Source: Stomoxys calcitrans (taxonomy: Eukaryota; Arthropoda; Insecta; Diptera; Muscidae). Taken from it: a stretch of 64,000 nt of DNA. The notes beneath the pieces were generated by a model. The model was not told the origin of the DNA. It made no database searches and was given only the letters and a program-made list of their open reading frames with translations. Location of the stretch: the NCBI RefSeq assembly GCF_963082655.1, contig NC_081554.1:45318291-45382290 (forward strand). Reading direction: 5' to 3'. Shown here piece after piece: positions 23,003 to 32,606 of this stretch (the stretch's first letter is position 1; every line of letters starts with the position of its first letter). The position numbers and the translations under genes were made by a program.

Positions 23003-23342
23003 CCAAGAGGCTTTAGCTTTAAACATAACTCTCATATGTCATTTAGTGTTCTGCGGCCCTAAGATGCTTCAATTTCTGCTGATTTGGCCTTCAGCCAAGT
23101 TCTTTTCATATATTCGCGTATTTTAGTCAAGCTGAATGCCCAATCGTATGTTTCCAACAAAGGGGGAGATATTAAAATGAGTTTTGAAGAAAAGAAATTG
23201 TCAGATTTTTTCAGATAAATCAGGACACAGATACCAGACCACTGGTAGACGCGTTTCGATTATAGGTTAGGTAAGCATTTTCAATACCATCGTGAATCAT
23301 ATCCGTCCGTCCGTGATAGCGCTATTTCGACATCAGGTAAAT

Positions 23343-23557
23343 ATGAGTGATAATGTCGGCAAGAACTCTCTTGATCCCATAATGGAGCTTTTCGTCCTCC
23401 ATTATGGCATGGTGTGGTATCTCATCGAACTACTCAAAATCGTCCATTAAAAACGCTGTAGTAAACATCCGCCGATTAGGTGCGATAAAAAACCTAACGC
23501 AGAACGAAACCTGGAGACTTGCCTCTGCTCAGATGTTGATCGGCGAGCACAGGCATC
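23343..23557 (+). pseudogene. broken frame in array unit 4
   Basis: The frame opens as in units 2 and 3 but after ATAATGGAG carries a 23-base inverted copy of its own preceding text, followed by small changes that destroy the frame. Confidence 0.6.
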
Positions 23558-23700
23558 TTTTGTGACCAAGAGGCTTTAGCTTTAAATATAACTCTCACAC
23601 ATTTAGTCTTCTACGGCCCTAAAATGATTCAATTTCTGCTGATTTGGCCTTCAACTAAGTTATTTTCATATATTTGCGTACTTTAGTTAAGAGTACATCG

Positions 23701-23935
23701 ATGAATTGTGCAGCAATCAGTGTCGTCGCCAATTAATCTAAGGCTTTTGAAAAACCACAGACGGCCAAATTTGGGCCCGGCGGAAACTAAGACATCTAAT
23801 GTCTGGTATCATCCTCAACCAACCTAAACTAACCTATATTGACTTAAAAATTCTAAATCTACACTATGACAAATAAATTCAGTAAATGTACCGAGAGTGC
23901 AACATCGACGAATGCGATGGTGCACAGTAGAAAAA
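23701..23935. other. unassigned spacer with CCTAA-like run
   Basis: CAACCAACCTAAACTAACCT near 23817-23836 resembles the 3' tail of the LINE ending at 25.67 kb, so a decayed LINE or SINE2 tail may lie here. Confidence 0.3.
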
Positions 23936-24030
23936 AATCATAAAAATAGTAAAAATATGCCGTGTGAGAAAAGGTAGAGATATCTCTTTGAAATATGAAA
24001 TGGTTACAGGTGATGGAAAAAAGAATTTTC
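23936..24030 (+). repeat. repeat E fragment
   Basis: AAAAATATGCCGTGTGAGAA followed by GGTAGAGATATCTCTTTGAA matches 46503-46545 and, more weakly, 63950-63995. Confidence 0.5.
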
Positions 24031-24074
24031 ATTCATTAGTCTTTATTGAAAAAACTTGCTTGTATGCCTTGGGG

Positions 24075-24655
24075 GGGAGGGAGACTTATTCCTCTGTAGT
24101 TAGCACATTCCGTCTTGTCTCCTTTCTTGTGTACGGGACATAGTATGCTGAGGTTCCAATCATCGGGAATGCGTTCTTCTAGCCAGATTGCGCAGATATG
24201 CTGATGCATACGCCTTATCAGGGTGTCGCCTCCGGTCTTAAAAAGTTCAGCGGGTAACCCGTCTGCTCCTGCTGCCTTGTTGTTTGAGTCACTGCTACTT
24301 GGACCTCATTCTGACTAGGAGGTAAACATTCTATACTATCATCAGGGATTGGTTCTGCGGTGTCCTCTTCGCCGCCAACGTCGGACACTAGCAGTTGGGT
24401 AAAATGTTCTTTCCATATCCTCAGCATATTATCTGTGTCAGTTACCAGATTTCTTTTTTTTATCTCTGCAGGAGGATGTGCCTGCACCAAAGCCATCGGT
24501 TTGATGTTTAATTTTTTTCTTTCCATTTCCTTTTTCTTTCTGCGGAATAGACGTTTCTTCCCTCTCCTTTTCTCCCAATACCTCTCCTTCATCTGGCGCG
24601 ATGCTACTGATTGCAGAGTTGCTCTCTATGCATCATTCTTGGCTTCAGTAGCATC
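24075..24655 (-). pseudogene. LINE fragment (linker to RT fingers), inverted
   Basis: A 124-codon minus-strand frame (24218-24592) begins in a Lys/Arg-rich linker and runs through LRIWKEHFTQLLVSD and PIPDDSIECLPPSQNEV; past the frame, RRMHQHICAIWLEERIPDDW and LCPVHKKGDK mark the start of the reverse transcriptase fingers. Palm motifs are not reached. The linker is the same as at 14.35-14.66 kb. Its upstream end joins a plus-strand LINE 3' end at about 24655. Confidence 0.8.
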
Positions 24656-25668
24656 TCGAGTGTACGTACTTTCAGGCAGAGGTCTGTGCCATTGCAGTGG
24701 TCGCAAGAGAAATTCTGGTAAGGGGCTTACCGCCCTCAAAACTCAGAATTTATGTGGACAGTATGGCGGCGCTCAAGGCTTATGGCGGCGCTCAAGGCTC
24801 AAGGGTTGAGGATGGTGAGGTTGAGATGTGTGGTGGCTTATTTGAAATCCCTGGATAGGTTCCGGGCCCACTATGTGGCGCTGACATGGGTTCCTGGGCA
24901 TGAGGGGACTACAAGGAATGAGAAGGTGGACGAGTGCGCTAGAAGTGGTTCGTCTGCGCCGAGCGGACCAGTCATCGGTCTTGCCTACGCAAACCAGTCA
25001 TCGGTCTTGCCTATGGACCAGTCATCGGTCTTGCCTACGAGCTACTGAACACTGTAGAGGGATAGCCTGGGCGGCATGGGTGACGAGTTGGGACTCGGTG
25101 AGTGGTTGTCCGACTGCAAAGGCGCTATGGCCGGTCATCGATCGGAGGAGAACGAGGGAGTTGCTGGCGTTCGATAAGTACCTTGACAAGGGTCATAACC
25201 GGACACTGTGGCCGTTTGGCGCCGTTTATGGGGATACCACGCAATGACTTCTCTAGGAGTTGCCTCGATGAGGATGAAGAGGAGACTAATTGAGCACTTG
25301 CTGTGTTCTGTGGACGTAGGCTCTCCTTTCTTGGGAGCCGTTTTTTTTTCTGTCATGTGGGTGAACCTGCTAACCTACCTCTGGTAGGTTTCCTAAGATT
25401 CGTTGAAGCAGCGAGATTTTTCCGACAGGGGGTGCCATAAGCTTCGGCGTAGGAACATTCGTGCTTGCGTGAGAATGGGCGTTTCTTAACCCCCGCTAGG
25501 GTTCTCCATTCCTCCTGTCTTTCTTTTATTGATGTATAACCTCTAGTCCGAGATCTCTTATCTTCTTTCTCTTCCCTTTCTTTCTAGGCTACCACAATGG
25601 GCCAAACTGGCCTCCGAGTGAAATCACCTTTGGTGGGCAACCCACTCAACCTAACCTAAGTTAACAGT
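24656..25668 (+). pseudogene. LINE 3' end: RNase H, knuckle and CCTAA tail
   Basis: Plus-strand text encodes a LINE RNase H domain: QAEVCAIAVVAREI (Glu), YVDSMAALKAY (Asp) and WVPGHEGTTRNEKVDE (His and final Asp). A knuckle remnant SCLDEDEEET follows, then a 3' untranslated region that ends CAACCTAACCTAAGTTAAC. Two short tandem duplications (24760-24800 and 24968-25038) and frame changes break it. The 3' tail is shared in kind with the LINE ends at 36.6 and 61.5 kb. Confidence 0.82.
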
Positions 25669-25669
25669 A

Positions 25670-26132
25670 CAAATTGGTGTATAACCCGATATAGCTCCCA
25701 TATAAACCGATCTACCGATTTGCCTACTTGAGTCCTTACAAGTCGCGATTTTTGTCTGATTTGGCTAAAATATTGCACATAGTATCCTCATAGTCACAAC
25801 AGGATTCGGTTTATAACCTGATATAGCTTCGATATTAACCGATCTCCCAATTTTACTTCCTGAGCCCCTGGAAGCCACATTTTATAACTGATTTGACTGA
25901 AATTTTGCATGTGGTGTTCGGTTTTGATTTCCCACATCTGTTCTAAGTAAAGTCCAAATCGGTCATTGGCCTGTTATAGCTCCCATATAAACCGATCTGC
26001 CAATTTGACTTCTTGAGTCCTTACAATTCCTTGCTTTTGAGTTGTCTGGCATATCTTCTAAGCCGATCGGTATGTTTATCAATGGGTCTAGCTCTTCTCC
26101 TTCCAAGTGTTGCAAACAAATGCACAAAGTTA
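25670..26132 (+). mobile_element. HINE subfamily A, internal fragment
   Basis: Units with GATATAGCTCCCATATAAAC and GATTTGACTGAAATTTTGCA recur near 25688, 25825 and 25975. Both ends are missing; the right side is cut by a MITE. Confidence 0.75.
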
Positions 26133-26369
26133 TATGGTAGCCCAAAAAGTAATTGCGGATTTTTCATATAGTCGGCGTTGACAAATTTTTTCACAGCTTG
26201 TGACTCTGTAATTGCATTCTTTCTTCTGTCAGTTATCAGCTGTTACTTTTAGCTTGCTTTAGAAAAAAAGTGTAAAAAAAGTATATTTGATTAAAGTTCA
26301 TTCTAAGTTTTATTAAAAATGCATTTACTTTCTTTTAAAAAATCCGCAATTACTTTTTGGGCAACCCAA
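26133..26369 (+). mobile_element. mariner-type MITE, copy 3
   Basis: The right terminal repeat is intact (GGCAACCCAA); the left is slightly decayed (TATGGTAGCCCAAAAAGTAA). TA flanks both sides. Confidence 0.87.
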
Positions 26370-26412
26370 TAATACCCTGTACCCAGTGGTGGTGTAGGGT
26401 GTCAAAAGGTAA
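26370..26412 (-). mobile_element. HINE subfamily C end fragment
   Basis: ATACCCTGTACCCAGTGG and TGGTGTAGGGT correspond, inverted, to the C-element 5' end at 37.27 kb. Confidence 0.5.
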
Positions 26413-28360
26413 CAAGCATGTACATGCAAATTGAACTGTTACTGTTATGGTTATTGGAAAGGTCTTATGGTGGTGATAACCAAAATGAAAATCATTATCT
26501 ACTTTAGCTTTAAATGCGGACAATTGGTAAGTCGATTAAAATAATCTTTTTCTGAAAATCGGCTTATAAAGGAGTTTATTTTTAATTACAATCCAACACC
26601 AAACCCACCATAAATTTGCCATACCAATGGTTTAATATAACCTACACACCTATTGCCATGGAGAGTAGGGAAACCAAATCTCAGGATTTGCAATTACTGC
26701 GAACAATACTTGTACACACAATGCTTACATGACAGATATGTTACATAAATATGGGAGAGCCTAATTTGCCATAGAAACCCAATTTGATTTATTTTTAAGG
26801 ATTTCATTACCATTATTCCTGGAATACGACACGGAAACTTTAATCTACATGCTATACGGTTTCTTCCTCTTCAAATTTAGCTTGGAATATAACAAAAAAA
26901 TCTTAGATTCACATGGAGATACATTAATATGACAATTCCGAGTTGTCTAACCTCATTGCGATTACGATGACAAGTTACTCAACTTGACTTTATTCCGCTG
27001 TAATAAAACCACAACAGCAACAATGATGAAATGTCTCATTTGTATTGCTTTAATATGTATCCAACTGTTTGTTATTCAAGCATCAAATTTGTATCACTTA
27101 TTTTTATGCGTGTCGGCAAACATATCATAAAAGAACAACACACCACCCCACACGCAAACTTCTACTGTGGGAAATAAATCTCATTAATATACCAGCCACA
27201 AGAGAGATGCATTGCCCGGAAAGGAATTATAAACGAAACGGGGCATGGAAGGAGGGGAACACATTATGGACCTACATGTGGCATTAATTATGCGGTTTTT
27301 TTGTTTTGCCATACATAAATACTTTAATTATAAAAATTAATACCGGAAATAGAGAAAGACTGAGAAGCGAGTGGAATACTAACAAATGATACGGATTCAT
27401 TAAAAACTCACCCGCCTAGAATTGGCCCACGAATACAGCCATATGTACATTCCTGTGTGTTTTGTTTGTTTTTGGTTGATTATGTATATCAACACTTGTA
27501 ATGTGTTGGCTATGGCTATGTGTTGCGTTTTTGTATATTATTGCCTAGGTTTAATGTTATATTAATGTTTTGCTTAAATAATTAAATAAAACCAAAATTG
27601 GAAAATTAATTATTTACCATTTATTAAAGGAATATTAGTAACATAAAAATTAATGGGCGCTACACTTCAACTCTTAAACACACGCATACACACTGTCACA
27701 GACGCGCCACAACAGAAATACCGCACAGAGCACAAAGGAGTCGAATAAGTTGTATACGCACACACACACACACAAAGATAGTTTAATACCACAATCTACA
27801 TAACAAAAATGTCAATACCAAACGCACCCCGCATATACCCCCCCTCAAAAAAAAAAAAAATATAGGCACAGATATGTGTGTGTGTGTGTGTATGTACAGG
27901 CACAGATATATGTGTGTGTATGTATAGGCACAGATATGTGTGTGTGTGTGTGAATGTATGTAGGTACAAATGTGTGGTTAAAGAGGAGTGTGAAATTTAT
28001 TTGGCTTTCAGTGTGGTGCCCATGGAATAGAGCACACAGGGGCGCCGCTGTGACCTGCAGTGCCTTTGTATAGTGCGTATGTGTGTATGTTCGGTATTAT
28101 AAAAGAAAACATAGAAACAACCAGCCACAATAACAACAGCGACAGCATAAAGAGTGTTTAATCAAATAATTTCTCTTTACTTTATGGGATGCTCATAATA
28201 CCAAGTACACAGTCTATAGCTTCTGGCAATGGCGTAAAAAATACTTCCTAATAGGCACATCAGCACGGTGGGATGTTGATGATGTTGGAGTTTTCATAAA
28301 ATCGGGTATTTAACCCAAATTCCACAAAAAAAAACTTTCGATAAGAGTGAACAGTCCACG
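26413..28360. other. AT-rich apparently unique DNA with CA/GT runs
   Basis: No repeat family or supported gene. A (CA)n run lies near 27760-27774, an A run at 27847-27860, and three GT-rich blocks between 27874 and 27953 separated by GGCACAGATATGTG-like repeats. The 72-codon frame at 27069-27287 has no recognisable motif. Confidence 0.55.
27874..27965 (+). repeat. GT minisatellite
   Basis: Three imperfect repeats of about 35 bp, each AGGCACAGATATGTG plus a GT run and TATGTA. Confidence 0.8.
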
Positions 28361-28367
28361 TTTACTT

Positions 28368-28779
28368 TTTTTTATACCCTCCACCATAGGATGGGGGGTA
28401 TACTAATTTCGTTATTCCGTTTGTAACACCTCGAACTATGCGTCTAAGACCCCATTAAATATAAATATTCTTGACCGTCATGACATTTTAAGTCGATATA
28501 GCCGTGTCCGTCCGTCCGTCTTTCTGTCCGTCTGTCCGTCCGTCTGTCCGTCCGTTTGTCCGTCCGTCTGTCCGTCCGTCTGTCTGTTCGTCTGTCCGTC
28601 CGTCCGTCTGTCCGTCTGTCTGTCTGTCTGTCCGTCCGTCTGTCCGTCTGTCTGTCTGTCCGTCCGTCCGTCTGTCCGTCTGTCTGTCTGTCCGTCCGTC
28701 TGTCCATCCGTCCGTCTGTCCGTCCGTCCGCCCGTTGAAAGCATGCAATCTTTCGAAGGAGAAAAGCTAGGCGCTGTAG
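28368..28779 (+). mobile_element. HINE A head, copy 1 of a triplication
   Basis: TTTTTTTATACCCTCCACCATAGG, the core with AAATATTCTTGACCGTCATG, a very long (GTCY)n block and CGAAGGAGAAAAGCTAGGCG. It stops where a SINE1 head begins. Two further copies of head plus SINE head follow. Confidence 0.85.
28504..28737 (+). repeat. (GTCY)n microsatellite, ~230 bp
   Basis: The longest (GTCC/GTCT)n array in the window. It produces long apparent frames on both strands (Ser-Val-Arg-Pro and Arg-Thr-Asp-Gly repeats) that are not genes. Confidence 0.95.
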
Positions 28780-28826
28780 GCTACCGTAGCGCAGAGGTTA
28801 TCATGTCCGCCTATGACGCTGAACGG
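28780..28826 (+). mobile_element. SINE1 head (47 bp), copy 1 of triplication
   Basis: CTACCGTAGCGCAGAGGTTA to GACGCTGAACGG: A box present, cut before the B box, followed directly by a second HINE head. Confidence 0.85.
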
Positions 28827-29086
28827 AGGGTATACTAATTTCGTCATTCCGTTTGTAACACCTCGAACTATGCGTCTAAGACCCCATTAAGTATAAATAT
28901 TCTTGATCGTCATGACATTTTACGTCGATAGATCCGTGTCCGTCCGTCCGTCCGTCCGTCTGTCCGTCCGTCTGTCCGTCCGTCCGTCCGTCTGTCTGTC
29001 CGTCCGTCCGTCCGTCTGTCCGTCCTTCCGTCTGTCCGCCCGTTGAAAGCATGCTAACTTTCGAAGGAGAAAAGCTAGGCGCTGCA
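28827..29086 (+). mobile_element. HINE A head, copy 2 of triplication
   Basis: Starts inside the 5' end at AGGGTATACTAATTTCGTC, has a (GTCY)n block at 28936-29042 and again reaches AAAAGCTAGGCGCTG before the next SINE head. Confidence 0.87.
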
Positions 29087-29134
29087 GGCCACCGTAGCGC
29101 AGAGGTTATCATGTCCGCCTATGACGCTGAACGG
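29087..29134 (+). mobile_element. SINE1 head, copy 2 of triplication
   Basis: GGCCACCGTAGCGCAGAGG to GACGCTGAACGG, broken at the same base as copy 1. Confidence 0.87.
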
Positions 29135-29256
29135 AGGGAACTAATTTCGTCATTCCGTTTGTAACACCTCGAACTATGCGTATAAGACCCCATAGAGAAT
29201 AAATATTCTTGTTCGTCATGATATTTTAAGTCGCTGCAGGCCACCGTAGCGCTGCA
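29135..29256 (+). mobile_element. HINE A head, copy 3, truncated
   Basis: Runs from AACTAATTTCGTCATTCCG to TTTTAAGTCG and lacks the (GTCY)n block. A short repeat GCTGCAGGCCACCGTAGC precedes the complete SINE. Confidence 0.8.
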
Positions 29257-29564
29257 GGCCACAGTATCGTAGGGGTTAGCAGGAACGCCTATGACGCTGG
29301 ACGTATGGGTTTGAATCCTGGCGATACCATCAGAAAAAAAATTTTAGCGGTGGTTTTCCCCTACTAGTACTGGCAACATTTGTGAGGTACTTTGCCATGT
29401 AAAACTTCTTCCCAAAGAGGTGTCGCACTGCGGCATGCCGTTCAGACTCGGCTATAAAAACGAGGCCCCTTATCATTGAGCTTAAAACTTATATTGCACT
29501 GCACTCATTGATATGTGTGAAGTTTGCCTCTGTACCTGAGTAGAATGCTCATGTTCATTTGCAA
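29257..29564 (+). mobile_element. SINE1, complete copy in HINE
   Basis: Full SINE1 with a decayed A box (TATCGTAGGGG) and a B box GGTTTGAATCC. Its 3' flank AAAGCTAGGCGCT equals the text before the SINE heads at 28765 and 29074, a 13-bp target duplication typical of LINE-mediated insertion. Confidence 0.88.
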
Positions 29565-30610
29565 AGCTAGGCGCTTGAAATTTAGCACAAATATTTCTTA
29601 GTGGTGTAGGTCGGTTGAGATTGTAAATGGGCCAAATCGGTCCATGTTTTGAAATAGCTGCCATATAAACCGATCTTGGGTCTTGACTACTTGAACTTCT
29701 TGAACTTCTAGTTAGCTCAATTTTTACCCGATTTGGCTGACATTTTTTGGGTGGTGTTTTGGTGTCACTTGCAACAACTGTACCACGTATAATCTGATTC
29801 GGAAGATAATCTGATATAGCTGCCATATAAACCGACCTTGGGTCTTGATTTCTAGAGCTTCAAGAGGGCGCAATTCTAATCCGATTTGGTTTAAATTTGG
29901 CACGATGTGTTCTGGAACGACTCCCAACAATCGCACTTGGGTCTTGATTTCTAGAGCTTCTAGAAGGCGCAATTCTTATCCGATTCGGTTGAAATGTTGA
30001 ATGAAGTGTTCTGGTATGACTTCCAACAACTGTGCCAAGTATAGTCCAAATCAGTTCATAACCTGATATAGCTGCCATATAAACCTATCTCTTGATTAGA
30101 CTTTTTGAGTCTCTAGAGGGTGTAATTCCTTTACGATTTGGCTGAAATTTTGCATGATGTGTTTCGTTACTTCCAAAAACTGCGATAAATATAGTTTACA
30201 TCGGTCCATAACCTGATAAAGCTGCCATTTAAAACTATCTTGTGTCTTGACTTCTTGAGTTTTCAGAGGTCGCAATTCTTATCCGAATTGCCCGAAATAC
30301 TGCCGAAAGTGTTTTGTTTTGAATAGCACCTCATACCCATTCTTTAGTGGTGGGTGCAAAACATAGCACTTTTAAGTGCCCGGAGTCGACTCCGGAGTCT
30401 GAGTCGGAGTTGAGCGATTTGCGTGGAGTCGAGTCCAAATTGCTCGACTCTGTAGCCCTGGCTACCATACAGACCAATTTCCTCATTTGGCTCTATAATT
30501 TCTTTTATAATCTCCAATATATGTCAACGATCTATAACCTGATATAGCTCCTATTTTAACTGATCTCCCGTTTAATCTTTTACGGCCCCTAGAAACTTAA
30601 AATTTTGCCA
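29565..30610 (+). mobile_element. HINE A body, resumed after SINE1
   Basis: GCTAGGCGCTTGAAATTTAG resumes the element. Units carry CTTGGGTCTTGA and GATATAGCTGCCATATAAAC boxes near 29650, 29815 and 30066. A 120-bp foreign block interrupts it near 30340 and the hairpin end is missing. Confidence 0.83.
30337..30456. repeat. GAGTC-rich insertion
   Basis: GGAGTCGACTCCGGAGTC, GAGTCGGAGTTGAG and GGAGTCGAGTCC form a cluster of GAGTC/GACTC words, with inverted pairs, inside a HINE body. Not found elsewhere in the window. Confidence 0.6.
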
Positions 30611-30922
30611 GATTTGGTACGTTAAGTAGCAGAATCCGTGGTGACTGTTTCCAAAATTTATTTCTTGAAGACTGGATGGTTTTAAGATTTTATGGTGATC
30701 TAATAACATTCAGCAAACAAGCTGAGAAAGTAGGTTTACGTAGAGTTTACAAATGTCGGCTGTGCCATAAACGATTTATTTATAATCATGCTAGGTTTCG
30801 AACTCAGGCGTACATAAGCCGATATTCTACCTTTGCATCACTGTGACTTGCTTAAATGTATGTAACCCACATAACTCCCATTACAATCATTGGGTGCAGT
30901 ACATTTTGGTATGTAAAGTAAT
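30611..30922. other. spacer with tRNA-like fragment
   Basis: Mostly AT-rich. On the minus strand, 30785-30845 reads CAAAGGTAGAAT... and GAGTTCGAAACCTAGC, which could be decayed A and B boxes of a SINE. Weak. Confidence 0.35.
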
Positions 30923-32606
30923 TTTTATACCCTCCACCATGAGATGGGGATATACTAATTTCATCATTCTGTTTGTAACACCCCGAAATATGTGTCTGAG
31001 ACCCCATAAAGTATATATATTCTTGATCGTCATGACATTTTAAGTCGATCTAGCCATGTCCGTCCGTCTATCTGTCTGTCCATCCGTCCGTCCGTCTATC
31101 CGTCCGTCCGTCCGTCCGGCTGTCCGTCTGTCTGTCGAAAGCACGCTAACTTTCGAAGGAGTAAAGCTAGCCGCTTGAAATTTTGCACAAATATGTATTA
31201 TTAGTGTAGGTCGGTAAGGATTGTAAATGGAGCAAATAGGAACATATTCTGATATAGCTGGCATATAAACCAATCTGGTGTCTTGACTTCTTGAGCCTCT
31301 AGAGGGCGCAATTCTCGTCCGATTCGACTGATATTTTGCACCTGGTGGTTTGATATCACTTTTACTAAATTCAATAGATTCAAATCGGTCGATGTTTTGG
31401 TATAGCTGCCATATAAACCGATCTGGGGTCTTGACTTCTGGAGCCTCTAGAGGGCGCAATTCTTAAACGATTTTATTGAAATTTTGCCCGTAGTGTTATG
31501 ATATCACTTCCAACAACTTTGCTAAGTATGATTCAAATCGGTCGATGTTTTGATATAGCTGCCATATAAACCGATCTTGGATCTTGACTTTTTGAGCCTC
31601 TAGAGGGCGCAATTTTCGTCCGATTTGACTGTAATTTTGCACATGGTGATTTGGTATCAGTTCAAACAACTGTGCTAAGTATAGTTCAAATCGGTTTATG
31701 TTTTGATATAGCTGCCATATAAACCGATCATGGGTCTTGACTTCTTGAGCCTCTAGAGGGCGCAATTCTTGTCCGATTTGACTGAAATGTACATAGTGTT
31801 TTGATATCACTTTCAATAACTGTGCCTAGAATGGTTCAATTCGGTCCATGTTTTGATATAGCTGGCACATAAACCGATCTTGGGTCTTGACTTCTTGAGC
31901 CTCTAGAGGGTGCAATTCTCGTCCGATTTGACTGAAATTTTGAACATAGTGTTTTGGTATCACTGCCAACAATTATGTTCTGTATGATTCAAATCGGTTC
32001 ATAATCTGGTATAGCTGTCATATAAACCGATCATGGGTCTTGACTTCTTGAGCCTCTAGAGGGCGCAATTCTCATCCGATTTGGCTGAAATTTGGCATGA
32101 AGTGCTTTGTTATGGTTTCCAATAACTGTGCTGAGTATGGCGCAAATTGGTATATAACCTGATATAGCTGCCATATATATCGATCTGAGATTTTTACTAC
32201 TTGAGTCTCTAGAGGGCGCAATTCTCATCCGATTTGGCAGAAATTTTGTACAACGGCTTCTCTCATGGCCTTCAACATACGTGTTTAATATGGTCTGAAT
32301 CGATCAATGGCTTGATACAGCTCCCATATAAACCAATCTCCCTACTTTGCTTCTTGAGCCCCTACAAGGTGCAATTCTTAACCGAATGAACTGAAATTTT
32401 ACACAATGACTTCTATAATGTTCAGCATTCATTTATGATCCGAATCGGACTATAACTTGATATAACTCCAATAACATACTAGTTCTTATTCAATACTCTT
32501 TGCTTGCCTAAAAACGAAATACCGCGTATAGAACTCTACAAATGCGATCCATGGTGGAGGGTATATTAGATTCGGCCCGGCCGAACTTAGCACGCTCTTA
32601 CTTGTT
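30923..32606 (+). mobile_element. HINE subfamily A, full-length long copy
   Basis: TTTTTATACCCTCCACCATG, core, (GTCY)n of about 60 bp, at least seven body units with GATATAGCTGCCATATAAAC, then CCATGGTGGAGGGTATAT, hairpin TTCGGCCCGGCCGAA and CTCTTACTTG. The units nearest the hairpin differ from the others in the same way as in the copy at 8.1-10.0 kb. Confidence 0.92.

Larger units (their letters stand above)
21079..23700. repeat. tandem array of ~550-bp units
   Basis: The marker ATGAGTGATAATGT starts at 21782, 22244, 22793 and 23343, giving steps of 462, 549 and 550; a truncated unit lies on each side. Each unit has a conserved block CACACCACTGGTGGACGCG, a short frame, and GTGACCAAGAGGCTTTAGC. 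The first full unit is short because about 85 bp (the end of the frame) is deleted. I recognise no known element in it. It could be a satellite or tandemly duplicated fragments of a transposon. Confidence 0.85.

Noticed and set aside
24360..24809. 149-codon plus-strand frame with hydrophobic Phe/Leu runs
   Set aside because: It is antisense to the clear LINE linker on the minus strand and crosses into the RNase H fragment.
28444..28770. Five overlapping frames of 60-88 codons on both strands
   Set aside because: They are translations of the (GTCY)n microsatellite (Arg-Thr-Asp-Gly or Ser-Val-Arg-Pro repeats) and open in all frames because the repeat lacks stops.
29482..29826. Frames with a recurring peptide such as PRSVYMAAISKHGPI in many HINE A copies
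   Set aside because: The 153-bp unit equals 51 codons, so any stop-free frame in one unit stays open in the next. Frames are broken differently in each copy and no family is recognisable.
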